Shown: in pieces, positions 1-7,218 of the stretch
Numbering within the stretch: position 1 is the stretch's first letter
Layout of the letters: every line of letters begins with the position of its first letter
Assembly (NCBI GenBank): GCA_013139395.1
Contig: WTAX01000430.1
Span: forward strand, 1 to 19,817
Length of the DNA stretch: 19,817 bases
Direction of reading: 5' to 3'
Origin: Gammaproteobacteria bacterium
GTDB taxonomy: Bacteria; Pseudomonadota; Gammaproteobacteria; GRL18
Position numbers and translations under genes: made by a program
The notes under the pieces: generated by a model
Seen by the model: only the letters and a program-made list of their open reading frames with translations
The model's database searches: none
What the model was told of the DNA's origin: nothing

Positions 1-284
1 TGCTCACAAACCCAGGCACATTTTTCAATTTCAGCTTCTCCCTGAATTACCGGTTTACCCATTTCAATAGCCATCAGCAAAGCATAGTCTGCTTTACGTT
101 CTCTGAGCAGCTTTGCCATACTAAAAAAACATTGAGCCCGCTGGGGAAAATCCAATAATTGCCATTTTTCAAAGGCATTATCAGCCGCCTCAATAATGGG
201 CTTAATTTCATCCATACCCCAATCAGGAAATTCTTGTATTATGGTTTCATTAGCAGGATTTATTGATTTTATGGTGTTTTTCAT
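1..284 (-). CDS. Aldehyde dehydrogenase, N-terminal part (succinate-semialdehyde dehydrogenase-like), cut by window edge
   Basis: The minus strand codes for 94 residues from an ATG at 284 to the left edge without a stop. They match the start of NAD(P)-dependent aldehyde dehydrogenases: an opening INPANE segment, an AF.KW helix at about residues 37-41, and an EMGKP motif at about 74-78 followed by a helix with AEIEKCAW. The EMGKP...AEIEKCA pattern is most like succinate-semialdehyde dehydrogenases, which oxidise a semialdehyde to the acid in the cytoplasm. The Rossmann core and catalytic Cys/Glu lie outside the window, so substrate cannot be decided. No strong ribosome site precedes the ATG. 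The gene is divergent from the lipoprotein gene to its right. Confidence 0.85.
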   Translation of the reverse strand, partial: MKNTIKSINPANETIIQEFPDWGMDEIKPIIEAADNAFEKWQLLDFPQRAQCFFSMAKLLRERKADYALLMAIEMGKPVIQGEAEIEKCAWVCE

Positions 285-301
285 AATGTTTACCAGTAAG
301 A

Positions 302-307
302 TATAAT
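302..307 (+). promoter_or_regulatory. Putative -10 box for the DUF4136 lipoprotein gene
   Basis: A perfect TATAAT lies in the divergent gap between the aldehyde dehydrogenase and the lipoprotein gene, about 80 bases before the chosen lipoprotein start. No good -35 box is seen at the usual distance. An imperfect inverted repeat (GTTTACCA ... TGGTAAC) brackets it and could be an operator. Confidence 0.35.
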
Positions 308-386
308 GAAAACATGGTAACTACTCAACGTATAGTTCTTAATGACCATAGGCTTAGCAATGGTCACTTATTTTTCAGGACCTTTT

Positions 387-1010
387 ATGTATTATAGAGC
401 AACTTCGCAAACAATTATTCTTTGTCTTGGTTTTAGTCTTTTTTTAAGCGGCTGTTCTTCAGTGAGTAGTTTAGTGGGCGGCCGTCATAAATATGATTAT
501 GCACAAAATTTTGAACGTATGCAGCACTATAATTTTTATCCGACTAGCTCATCCGTTAAGACCGATCCTAACTTCATCTTCATCCACAACTCTGGTGCTA
601 AGCTGGCAATTGAAAATGGCATGGCAAAAAAGAAGTTGCGCAAAGAAAGAAATAGGGAGCCTGATATCTGGTTAAATTATTATTTTACCGGAGAACAGGG
701 TATTACTGTTGGCCAACTAAACGAACTCTTCAATTATAACCTTGGTCTTGCCTGGGACGATAAATATGGAACAGGTCAGGGTATTGCCAATAGCAATTAT
801 AGTTTTTCCAGGCGAACATTGATCGTTGATTTGGTATCCCGAAACAATAACCGCCTGATATGGCGTGGCTCTGCTCCCACCCGTATCACAGCAGATGATA
901 ATGACCAGCAAAAAAGAAAGGCACTGAATTCGGCGGTTAAAGTGATTTTGGCCCCCTTTCCACCAAAAAATAATTTTACTTCTTTAAAAACACCTGTCTT
1001 TGACGAGTAA
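387..1010 (+). CDS. DUF4136-family outer-membrane lipoprotein
   Basis: A predicted lipoprotein of 207 residues. The reading frame is open from an ATG at 342, but the ATG at 387 is preferred: AGGA lies six bases upstream, and it gives a normal signal peptide with Arg4, a hydrophobic core (residues 9-19) and the lipobox LSGC with Cys23. The +2 residue is Ser, which favours outer-membrane sorting. The mature part resembles DUF4136: an early 'D.AQNF.....Y.FYP' segment, the core strand TLIVDLVSRNNNRLIWRG (about 144-161) and a C-terminal FPPK. Members are small periplasm-facing lipoproteins of unknown function. It stands alone and is convergent with the cardiolipin synthase gene. Confidence 0.82.
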   Translation: MYYRATSQTIILCLGFSLFLSGCSSVSSLVGGRHKYDYAQNFERMQHYNFYPTSSSVKTDPNFIFIHNSGAKLAIENGMAKKKLRKERNREPDIWLNYYFTGEQGITVGQLNELFNYNLGLAWDDKYGTGQGIANSNYSFSRRTLIVDLVSRNNNRLIWRGSAPTRITADDNDQQKRKALNSAVKVILAPFPPKNNFTSLKTPVFDE

Positions 1011-1016
1011 TTTCAA

Positions 1017-1046
1017 CACCTGTTTTTATCTTCTATAAAATAGGTG
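1017..1046. terminator. Possible bidirectional terminator hairpin
   Basis: An inverted repeat, CACCT..TTTTAT / ATAAAA.AGGTG, with loop CTTCT and one small bulge, lies between two convergent genes and overlaps the stop codon of cls. It lacks a clear T tract on either side, so the call rests on symmetry and position. Confidence 0.35.
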
Positions 1047-2538
1047 ACAGCAGATAAAAGATGCGGCTGATGGCTTTAAACCAAAATGGCCGCTGTTCAA
1101 AACCATCAATACTATCCATAAAACAATTTTTAAAATCATATTCCAGCATAGCAGCCACTTGCTGATTAAAACCTGGATCAGCCACATAGGCCATGATTTC
1201 AAAATTCAGGTAGATGGAACGGTTATCCAGATTCATGGTGCCCACACCTGCCAGATTATCATCGATTAAAAACACTTTTTGATGACTAAAGCCTTTGGTA
1301 TAGCGATAAATTTTAATATTGTAACCCTTCAGTTCCCGATAATAGGCAAATGAGGTGAGATAGATAAAATATTTATCAGATTTTTCCGGCAGCATCAGAC
1401 GAATATCAACACCTCTCAGGGCGGCATTTTTTAAGGCATTAATCACTTCTGCACCCGGTACAAAATAGGGTGAAGCAATCCATACACGAGACTTTGCCTG
1501 ATTAATTAAGGCACAGATAAAAAGGGAGCAAACCGGCTTTTCATCTGCGGGCCCGGTATCCAGCAGCATAATATGCTGATTACAATGAGCAGCGGCGTCC
1601 AATGTTTTTTCACTATCCTGAGTTGTGCTTTTACACACTGTTTCAGCACGTTGCACCAGCCAATTCAGTTCAGGTACTTCTCCCACACTCCAGTACCAGT
1701 CTTTTACAAAAACTCCCTGAGTGGCCTGCACCGAGGGACCTTGCAGCATGACATGGGTATCACGCCAATATCCCATGCTCTCATCTTCACCCAGATATTC
1801 CCGCCCCAGATTCAAACCACCAACAAATGCCTTTAAGCCATCAATAATCAGTATTTTTCGATGATTTCGAAAATTTATATGTAAGTACTTACTTATCCCT
1901 TTACGCTCATTAAATGAGGAAACATGTGCTCCGGCCTGACGTAATTCCTGTAGATAACGTGAAGACAGACTAAGCGAACCCAGACCATCATAGAGAAAAT
2001 AAACACGTACACCCTGCTGCATTTTGTCTGTCAGCAGTTTACGAAATGCTTCACCAACATGATCATCATGAATAATATAAAATTGTAACAGCACATAATC
2101 TTCTGCCTGCTCAATTGCTTTGAGCATGGCCCGATAGGTTTTTTGCCCGTTAATTAATAATTGTGCTGAATTACTGGAGGTAAATGGCAGATGCTCCAGA
2201 TTATTCACCGTATTGGTAACATCTTCAAGACCATCGATATCCGTCACATGATATTGCTGAATTTGCTGAAAAGCCTTGTGTGCTGTTTGAATATCCTCCA
2301 GACGTGCTTGACGAAAACTCTCCATATAGCCATGAAAACGACTATTACCAAAGATCCAATACAAGGGCAGAATGAACAGTGGAATGATACTCAGACTGAT
2401 AGCCCAGGCAATTGCCGCCTGAGAAGTACGTGTATTTAAAATAGCATGGACCGCTGAATAAACACCGGCTATTTCAAGCAGCACATAGAGCATAGCAAAG
2501 AAATATAGTGGTTCTTCAATCATTTCCACTTCTAACAT
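1033..2538 (-). CDS. cls: Cardiolipin synthase, phospholipase D superfamily
   Basis: A 501-residue inner-membrane enzyme that joins two phosphatidylglycerols to make cardiolipin and glycerol. Two N-terminal membrane segments (about 10-34 and 41-64) form the usual PLDc_N anchor. Two HKD catalytic motifs follow, H226-K228-D233 and H419-K421-D426, each with the typical downstream Gly/Asn residues (GGLN, GTMN). Length and order match ClsA-type enzymes. AAGGA lies ten bases before the first ATG; a second ATG five codons in (MIEEPL) is also possible. The gene is transcribed away from mobA across an 83-base gap. Both catalytic motifs are intact. Confidence 0.95.
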   Translation of the reverse strand: MLEVEMIEEPLYFFAMLYVLLEIAGVYSAVHAILNTRTSQAAIAWAISLSIIPLFILPLYWIFGNSRFHGYMESFRQARLEDIQTAHKAFQQIQQYHVTDIDGLEDVTNTVNNLEHLPFTSSNSAQLLINGQKTYRAMLKAIEQAEDYVLLQFYIIHDDHVGEAFRKLLTDKMQQGVRVYFLYDGLGSLSLSSRYLQELRQAGAHVSSFNERKGISKYLHINFRNHRKILIIDGLKAFVGGLNLGREYLGEDESMGYWRDTHVMLQGPSVQATQGVFVKDWYWSVGEVPELNWLVQRAETVCKSTTQDSEKTLDAAAHCNQHIMLLDTGPADEKPVCSLFICALINQAKSRVWIASPYFVPGAEVINALKNAALRGVDIRLMLPEKSDKYFIYLTSFAYYRELKGYNIKIYRYTKGFSHQKVFLIDDNLAGVGTMNLDNRSIYLNFEIMAYVADPGFNQQVAAMLEYDFKNCFMDSIDGFEQRPFWFKAISRIFYLLSPIL

Positions 2539-2563
2539 TTAAGGTAATTCCTTATTTAATATC

Positions 2564-2572
2564 TGTTATAAT
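2564..2572 (+). promoter_or_regulatory. Extended -10 promoter for mobA
   Basis: TGTTATAAT matches the extended -10 consensus TGnTATAAT, about 50 bases before the mobA start. No good -35 box is visible, which is usual for extended -10 promoters. Confidence 0.45.
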
Positions 2573-2621
2573 CCACATTTTTTAACACAGGCTCACTCTA
2601 TTGTATGCTTCCAACAATTCT

Positions 2622-3203
2622 ATGCAAATAACCGGTCTTATTTTAGCTGGCGGTCGTTCAAGCCGAATGGATGGCCATGATAAAGGTCTGCTTAAATTAC
2701 ACGGGCGGCCAATGATCAGCCATGTCATTGACAAGCTAAAACCACAAGTTGGACAGATTTTAATCAGCGCCAATCGGCATCTTGATGACTATCAAAAATT
2801 TGGCTATGAAGTACTTGTCGATGATTATGATGATTATCGCGGCCCGTTGGCAGGTATGTCTCGTGGCCTTACTCAAAGCACAAGTGAGTACTTACTTACT
2901 GTACCCTGTGACGGCCCGTTATTACCCATGGATCTGGCCAGCAGAATGTTAGATTATGCTCAGAAAAATGAAGCCAAAGCAGTGTTGGCATTTGATGGTC
3001 AATACAAACAACCCACTTATAATTTAATTCATAAGGATTTATTAGCCCGTTTAAATCATTCCTTAAAAAATAACGAGCACAAACTGGGTAAATGGTTAAT
3101 GGATAATGGCGCACTTAAGCTGGATTTTTCAGATCAAAAATCAGCCTTTTTAAATGTCAACACACCAGATGATCTGGATTTGCTCAGTCAGCAATTGAGT
3201 TAA
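2622..3203 (+). CDS. mobA: Molybdenum cofactor guanylyltransferase MobA
   Basis: Transfers GMP from GTP to molybdopterin-Mo to make the bis-MGD cofactor of DMSO-reductase-family enzymes, in the cytoplasm. The nucleotide-binding signature LAGGRSSRM.....KGL spans residues 8-23. 'RGPLAG' (about 73-78) and 'VPCDGPLLP' with Asp97 (metal and GTP binding) follow, with NVNTPDDL near the end. The frame is open from a TTG at 2601, but the ATG at 2622 puts the conserved strand seven residues in and gives 193 residues, close to the usual ~194. The ribosome site is weak. No molybdoenzyme gene is in the window. Confidence 0.93.
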   Translation: MQITGLILAGGRSSRMDGHDKGLLKLHGRPMISHVIDKLKPQVGQILISANRHLDDYQKFGYEVLVDDYDDYRGPLAGMSRGLTQSTSEYLLTVPCDGPLLPMDLASRMLDYAQKNEAKAVLAFDGQYKQPTYNLIHKDLLARLNHSLKNNEHKLGKWLMDNGALKLDFSDQKSAFLNVNTPDDLDLLSQQLS

Positions 3204-3218
3204 GTTTCAGCAACTCAA
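3195..3218. terminator. Possible terminator hairpin between mobA and the pRiA4b-like gene
   Basis: A seven-base inverted repeat (TTGAGTT / AACTCAA) with a ten-base loop overlaps the mobA stop codon and sits directly after the convergent gene's stop. There is no T tract, so function is uncertain. Confidence 0.3.
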
Positions 3219-3219
3219 A

Positions 3220-4131
3220 TTAGTCATCTAGTGTTTTCAGCATTTGTTTAGCAATAGCGGTCACTTTTTTATCCTTACTAATGCTGATGATCTTTTCAAA
3301 AGCCTCGATTGACTGCTCGATCATTTCATCCATATAGCCGACAATACCTGCAGCTTCCTGCATACCGCCAATGAGATCTTTTATTTCCGGCGGCAGCTCA
3401 GGGTCACTGAGCAATTCCCTGGTTGCCAATGATAATGCCTGCTCATCTTCAAAAAAATCTTCTTCAGAAAATAATTGTTCGTCTTTAATTCGTTTTAATT
3501 CATTATCCCGACCGGTTTTACCATTAAAAACCACACCTTCAAATATTTCTTCCAGAACAAGGTTTACTTTATCAATATCAAAATGCTCGGCATCAAAGCC
3601 TTCACCCAGCCATTCTATGAGTTCTTCATATTCTTCATCATCATCCGGCGCAGCTAACTGCTCCAGTATGTACTGATATCTCCAGGGTCCGCCGCAGTCT
3701 TCGGGAGGACATGAGCGCTTACCCTTGGTACAAACCACAGAAAACTGCCCCTTTTTGTGAGGCAGGATTTTTTCTAAAATAATTTTATGTTCCCAGCCAT
3801 CACCAAAATCGTATTCATACTTAAGCCAGTCTTTCTCCTGTTTAAGAATTTCATTGATCAGTACCAAAGATTCATCAACGGCTTCTCCAGCAAAGTCCAT
3901 CATAAACTCTTCATCATCCTGAAGGTTATAAACAACACCATCACGATCAATAAACTGATGCAAATGACTACCATCCCAGCCCATACTGATCTGAATGACA
4001 TCATGCAAGGCATCCATCGTCATGCGGCTGTCAACAACCAGGCGTCGCCAGATGGGCGGCTTTATATTATTTAATACAACTTTAATCTGATAATTCTGAC
4101 GCAGATGAACAACATTTGATTGTGAACTCAT
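3220..4131 (-). CDS. Plasmid pRiA4b ORF-3-like protein
   Basis: A 303-residue cytoplasmic protein. The first ~180 residues match the pRiA4b ORF-3 / IS1096 passenger family (PF07929): 'I.PPIWRR' (about 23-30), GWDGSHLHQF (51-60), 'YDFGDGWEHKI' (107-117) and 'RSCPPEDCGGPWRY' (139-152), where Cys141 and Cys146 could bind metal. The rest is a very acidic segment (about 160-235) and a helical tail (245-303) not typical of the core domain. The family's biochemical role is unknown; it was first seen on plasmids and mobile elements but is also common on chromosomes. No transposase or inverted repeats flank it. GAGAAG lies about seven bases before the ATG. It stands alone between convergent mobA and divergent exbB. 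Confidence 0.88.
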   Translation of the reverse strand: MSSQSNVVHLRQNYQIKVVLNNIKPPIWRRLVVDSRMTMDALHDVIQISMGWDGSHLHQFIDRDGVVYNLQDDEEFMMDFAGEAVDESLVLINEILKQEKDWLKYEYDFGDGWEHKIILEKILPHKKGQFSVVCTKGKRSCPPEDCGGPWRYQYILEQLAAPDDDEEYEELIEWLGEGFDAEHFDIDKVNLVLEEIFEGVVFNGKTGRDNELKRIKDEQLFSEEDFFEDEQALSLATRELLSDPELPPEIKDLIGGMQEAAGIVGYMDEMIEQSIEAFEKIISISKDKKVTAIAKQMLKTLDD

Positions 4132-4230
4132 TGTATACTTCTCTAGAATAGTTCTCTGTGATTGGGTTTGCAGGACATTTTAACACTTATCACTAAGAGA
4201 CAAAAATAAATATCAATTCTGCTCTAAATC

Positions 4231-4260
4231 AAGACATTTTTTCTTTATTTCGGGTAAAAT
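4231..4260 (+). promoter_or_regulatory. Putative promoter of the exbB-exbD-tonB operon
   Basis: AAGACA (-35-like, 4231-4236) and TAAAAT (-10-like, 4255-4260) are 18 bases apart, about 33 bases before the exbB ATG. I saw no convincing Fur box in the gap, although this operon type is often iron-regulated. Confidence 0.4.
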
Positions 4261-4293
4261 CGTGCCTCATTTATTTACTAAAGATCGATTATT

Positions 4294-4965
4294 ATGATTG
4301 TGACAGATATATTTGATAAAGGCGGCATTATCGTCTGGATACTGGCCGGTTACTCATTTATTGCCCTGACAATTTTATTTGAACGGGTCATTCGCTTTAC
4401 CTTTATGGGCAGTCCCGGAAGACACACGGAACAAAAGTTACTTGAAGCACTTAAACAGTGCCAGCCAGACACCATTATCAATAATATGCGCGGCCCGGAG
4501 GGGCGTTTATTACAAGGTATGCTGCAAGCGTCAAAAGATGGCATCCATGATCTTAATCGAGTCGCCATTCGCCTGGGCAGCTTTGAATTAAATAAAATGG
4601 AAAAAGGCTTTCGTACCTTATCCTTTCTTGGCAATACTGCACCACTATTAGGTCTTTTAGGAACAATTATCGGCATGATCAAGGCCTTTATGGTCATTGA
4701 ACAGGCTGGCGGTCAGGTAGATGCTCAGGCACTGGCTGGCGGTATCTGGGAAGCGATGCTAACTACTGGAGTAGGTCTGGCTGTTGCTATTCCAGTATTA
4801 CTTCTGTTACACCTGCTCGAATCCACTGCCGATAAACGAGCTCATAGTATGCGCAACTATGCTTCCTTAATGATTGAGTATTTCCCCAGAGACAACAATA
4901 ACCTGCCCACCGAAGAAGATGCACAAGCGACTCATCATCGCAGCGGTGTGACTCATGCAGTTTGA
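4294..4965 (+). CDS. exbB: ExbB-like (MotA/TolQ/ExbB) proton channel protein
   Basis: A 223-residue inner-membrane protein that, with ExbD, uses the proton motive force to energise TonB. Three membrane segments are visible: about 11-33, 112-134 ('APLLGLLGTIIGMIKAF') and 152-174 ('AMLTTGVGLAVAIPVLLLL'), with the large cytoplasmic loop between the first two. The family signature around GNTAPLLGLLGTI is intact. The last 11 bases overlap exbD in another frame, so the two are probably translationally coupled. The C-terminal tail (about 200-223) is polar and variable. TolQ is less likely because a TonB gene, not tolA, follows. Confidence 0.93.
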   Translation: MIVTDIFDKGGIIVWILAGYSFIALTILFERVIRFTFMGSPGRHTEQKLLEALKQCQPDTIINNMRGPEGRLLQGMLQASKDGIHDLNRVAIRLGSFELNKMEKGFRTLSFLGNTAPLLGLLGTIIGMIKAFMVIEQAGGQVDAQALAGGIWEAMLTTGVGLAVAIPVLLLLHLLESTADKRAHSMRNYASLMIEYFPRDNNNLPTEEDAQATHHRSGVTHAV

Positions 4966-5407
4966 GGGTCGCAGACGCACCAGCCATGTGCCAAATCTAA
5001 CACCATTGATTGATATTGTTTTTCTGCTGCTGGTCTTTTTTATGCTGACTTCACATTTTGTTCGTGATGAAGTGCTCAATATTGATCTACCCGAAGCAGA
5101 CAGTGGTGAAGCACTGGATGAACCTCAACAAGTCGAAGTTATTATTACCGAAGCCGGCGAGTATTCCCTTCATAGTCAGGTTGTCTCTCTGGAAACATTA
5201 GAAACTCTGTTAGTAGAAGAACTGAAAAATCAGAAAGAGAAAGTGGTACGTATCCGGGGTGATGAAAACGTCGATTTAGGGATTGCTATCGGTGCCTTCG
5301 ATGCCGCACGAAAAGCGGGTGCTTCAGGGGTAGATATTGTTACCATTGATCATCCGGTCACGGCTAAACCTCTACCTGCTGTATTACCTGATAGCTCAAG
5401 CAACTAA
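4955..5407 (+). CDS. exbD: ExbD/TolR-family protein
   Basis: A 150-residue partner of ExbB. A short cytoplasmic N-terminus (residues 1-16) is followed by one membrane helix (17-36) that carries the conserved Asp20 in 'LTPLIDIVFLLL', the residue thought to carry protons in this family. A periplasmic domain of about 110 residues follows, with 'VRIRGDENVDLG' (98-109). Its ATG lies inside the end of exbB, and it ends one base before the tonB ATG. The close packing of the three genes indicates one mRNA. Confidence 0.93.
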   Translation: MQFEGRRRTSHVPNLTPLIDIVFLLLVFFMLTSHFVRDEVLNIDLPEADSGEALDEPQQVEVIITEAGEYSLHSQVVSLETLETLLVEELKNQKEKVVRIRGDENVDLGIAIGAFDAARKAGASGVDIVTIDHPVTAKPLPAVLPDSSSN

Positions 5408-5408
5408 A

Positions 5409-6239
5409 ATGACCCAGGTTTCTTTATCCCGGCATTTATTCTGGTATTCCCTGCTCAATTCAAACCGCTTTGTCTGGTCTATAGCCATTGTCTTTTCACT
5501 GACAATACATTATTTTTTATTTTTTCATAAAAATAAACAATACAATGCCTTACCAGACATGGTGATTCAGGAAACCATTACTCATGTGCGTTTTTCCAGC
5601 ATCACCCCTCCGCCAATTACCGTAGTTGAACCACAAATCGAAATACCAAAACCTGAACCAGTTATGCCACCAGAACCAACACCTGTGGAAGAAAAAATAG
5701 TTGCAGAAAAAAAGCCCGAGCCTGTGATTAAAAAAAAGGTCAAACCTAAGCCAAAACCTAAACCTAAGCCCAAGAAAAAACCAAAGCCAAAGCCAAAGCC
5801 AAAGCCTAAACCTAAACCTAAACCAGTAAAAAAGATACAGAAAGTAAAGGTCAAGCCAATATCTACCGCACAACCTGTTGCACATAATACTATACCGCCT
5901 GTTAAAGAAGTTAAAATATCTCCTGTGCAGTCTAAAGCAGACCAACGCCTTATAGAGCAGACCAGAAAAAGTTATCAGGCCCTCTTAATGCGTCATATTG
6001 AAGTACATAAACACTATCCCAGAGTGGCTCGAAAACGCAAAATTGAAGGTAAAATTCAAGTTTCATTTACACTATTAGCCAATGGGGATATTAAAAATCT
6101 GATGATAAACGGCAAGCGAAGTATTTTAAAAAAGGCAACTAAAAATGCCATTGATTATGCCTTACCTATGCCGCAACCGCCAAAAAATTTATCCTTACCT
6201 ATGGATATAAAATTTAATATGAATTATTTCTTAAAATAA
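5409..6239 (+). CDS. tonB: TonB energy-transducing protein with a long Lys-Pro spacer
   Basis: A 276-residue protein that carries energy from ExbB/ExbD to outer-membrane receptors. The frame is open from 5337, but the ATG at 5409, one base after the exbD stop, gives a standard TonB. One N-terminal membrane anchor (about 21-39) is followed by an acidic Pro/Glu segment (about 66-104) and a Lys-Pro repeat (112-139). The C-terminal TonB domain (about 186-276) has 'YQALLMRHIEVHKHYPRVARKRKIEGKI..VSF.L..NG.I' and 'ALP.P.PP'. The anchor lacks the exact SHLS motif of E. coli TonB; a single 'IHYF' His (34) is the likely equivalent. A TonB-dependent receptor begins about 13 kb downstream. Confidence 0.92.
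   Translation: MTQVSLSRHLFWYSLLNSNRFVWSIAIVFSLTIHYFLFFHKNKQYNALPDMVIQETITHVRFSSITPPPITVVEPQIEIPKPEPVMPPEPTPVEEKIVAEKKPEPVIKKKVKPKPKPKPKPKKKPKPKPKPKPKPKPKPVKKIQKVKVKPISTAQPVAHNTIPPVKEVKISPVQSKADQRLIEQTRKSYQALLMRHIEVHKHYPRVARKRKIEGKIQVSFTLLANGDIKNLMINGKRSILKKATKNAIDYALPMPQPPKNLSLPMDIKFNMNYFLK
5742..5825 (+). repeat. Lys-Pro coding tandem repeat in tonB
   Basis: About 14 hexamer units of the type AA(A/G)CC(A/T) code for alternating Lys and Pro, broken once by KKK. Long perfect stretches of the hexamer suggest copy number can change by slippage, which would alter how far TonB reaches across the periplasm. Confidence 0.85.
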
Positions 6240-6251
6240 GTACCTCAATAA

Positions 6252-6276
6252 ATTAGAAAATACTTTATTTTCTAAT
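6252..6276. repeat. Perfect 10-bp inverted repeat downstream of tonB
   Basis: ATTAGAAAAT and ATTTTCTAAT are separated by ACTTT. The stem is nearly all A/T and has no T tract after it. It may be a weak terminator for the exb-ton operon or an operator just upstream of the ppk2 promoter. Confidence 0.5.
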
Positions 6277-6281
6277 ACATC

Positions 6282-6311
6282 TTGGTTAAGGTAAAAGACT
6301 TTATTTATAAT
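6282..6311 (+). promoter_or_regulatory. Putative sigma-70-type promoter of ppk2
   Basis: TTGGTT (6282-6287) and a perfect TATAAT (6306-6311) are 18 bases apart, 38 bases before the ppk2 ATG. Confidence 0.5.
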
Positions 6312-6349
6312 TTTGCTGTCATTTATAAATTAACAATGGGAATATAGCT

Positions 6350-7150
6350 ATGGGTCAGAAAAAAAAACGCGCCAAAAAAATTGATAATGTACTCTATGAA
6401 AAAGAGTTACTTCGCTTACAAAATGAGCTGGTAAAAATGCAGGAATGGGTCAAAACTGAAGGTATAAAAATTGTCGTCGTTTTTGAAGGCCGTGATGCCG
6501 CAGGTAAAGGTGGTGTTATTAAACGCATGACCCAGCATTTAAACCCTCGTATCTGCCGGGTTGCAGCCCTGCCGTCACCCACTGAAAGAGAAACCACACA
6601 ATGGTATTTTCAACGCTATGTTTCCCATCTTCCTGCTGCCGGTGAAATTGTATTTTTTGACCGCAGCTGGTACAACCGTGCTGGTGTTGAACGTGTTATG
6701 GGGTTTTGTACCGATGACGAGTACAGTGAATTTTTACGTTCCTGTCCGGAATTTGAACGTATGCTGGTGCGCTCTGGTATCATCCTCATTAAATACTGGT
6801 TTTCAGTATCTGATGAAGAACAGGATAAACGTTTTAAAAGCCGTCTGCTTGAGCCATTAAAGCGCTGGAAACTCAGCCCTATGGATTTAGAGTCACGCAC
6901 TCGCTGGGTTGAATATTCCAAAGCAAAAGATAATATGTTTGCTCATACCGATATTAAACAGGCACCCTGGTTTGCTGTGAATTCTGATGTTAAAAAGCAT
7001 GCCCGACTTAATTGCATTACGCACTTTCTTAATCAGATCCCTTATAAGGATATTTCACCGGAAAAAATTAAATTACCGGAGCGCCCTTCTGCCACAGGCT
7101 ATGTCAGGCCGCCAATTACTGATCAAACTTTTGTTCCGGAAATTTATTAG
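6350..7150 (+). CDS. ppk2: Polyphosphate kinase 2, class I
   Basis: Moves phosphate between polyphosphate and nucleoside diphosphates; class I enzymes mainly regenerate ATP or GTP from polyphosphate. The 266 residues form a single PPK2 domain. The Walker A loop is GRDAAGKGG (47-55), the Walker B is FFDRSWYNRAGVE (102-114), and the lid region is 'RFKSRLLEPLKRWKLSPMDLESR' (161-183, shown only as a motif). The one-domain length and these motifs match class I; class II enzymes are two fused domains. GGGAA lies eight bases before the ATG. The gene ends at a strong hairpin, so it is probably transcribed alone. Confidence 0.95.
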   Translation: MGQKKKRAKKIDNVLYEKELLRLQNELVKMQEWVKTEGIKIVVVFEGRDAAGKGGVIKRMTQHLNPRICRVAALPSPTERETTQWYFQRYVSHLPAAGEIVFFDRSWYNRAGVERVMGFCTDDEYSEFLRSCPEFERMLVRSGIILIKYWFSVSDEEQDKRFKSRLLEPLKRWKLSPMDLESRTRWVEYSKAKDNMFAHTDIKQAPWFAVNSDVKKHARLNCITHFLNQIPYKDISPEKIKLPERPSATGYVRPPITDQTFVPEIY

Positions 7151-7187
7151 TCGTTGATAAGCACACTTATCAGCGACAGTATTTATT
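7150..7187 (+). terminator. Strong stem-loop terminator after ppk2
   Basis: A 12-base stem (7150-7161 with 7166-7177, one G-U pair) closes a CACA loop. It starts in the ppk2 stop codon and is followed by a T-rich AGTATTTATT. The opposite strand is also followed by an A/T-rich run, so it may serve the convergent elyC gene too. Confidence 0.7.
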
Positions 7188-7193
7188 CGCTAT

Positions 7194-7218
7194 AGTAATT
7201 AACCAAAGTAATTAACCA
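7194..7218 (+). repeat. Tandem 12-bp direct repeat at the elyC stop
   Basis: AGTAATTAACCA occurs twice, one base apart (7194-7205 and 7207-7218). The second copy contains the elyC stop codon on the minus strand. It looks like a recent local duplication. Confidence 0.8.

Noticed and set aside
342..386. Upstream in-frame ATG for the DUF4136 lipoprotein
   Set aside because: It would add 15 residues before the signal peptide; the ATG at 387 has a good ribosome site and a normal lipoprotein signal.
3371..3676. Ser-rich plus-strand frame opposite the pRiA4b-like gene
   Set aside because: It is the antisense of acidic Glu/Asp codons of a well-supported gene.
3220..4131. An insertion sequence suggested by the pRiA4b/IS1096 family name
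   Set aside because: No transposase, terminal inverted repeats or target duplication are visible around it.
4132..4293. Fur box before exbB
   Set aside because: Only loose AT-rich similarity; no convincing match to the Fur consensus.
5337..5408. Upstream in-frame start for tonB
   Set aside because: It lies inside exbD and would put 24 extra residues before the membrane anchor; the ATG at 5409 directly follows the exbD stop.
5550..5945. Long minus-strand open frames opposite tonB, rich in Phe/Trp/Arg or Gly/Phe
   Set aside because: They mirror the Lys-Pro hexamer repeat of tonB and have no family-like content.
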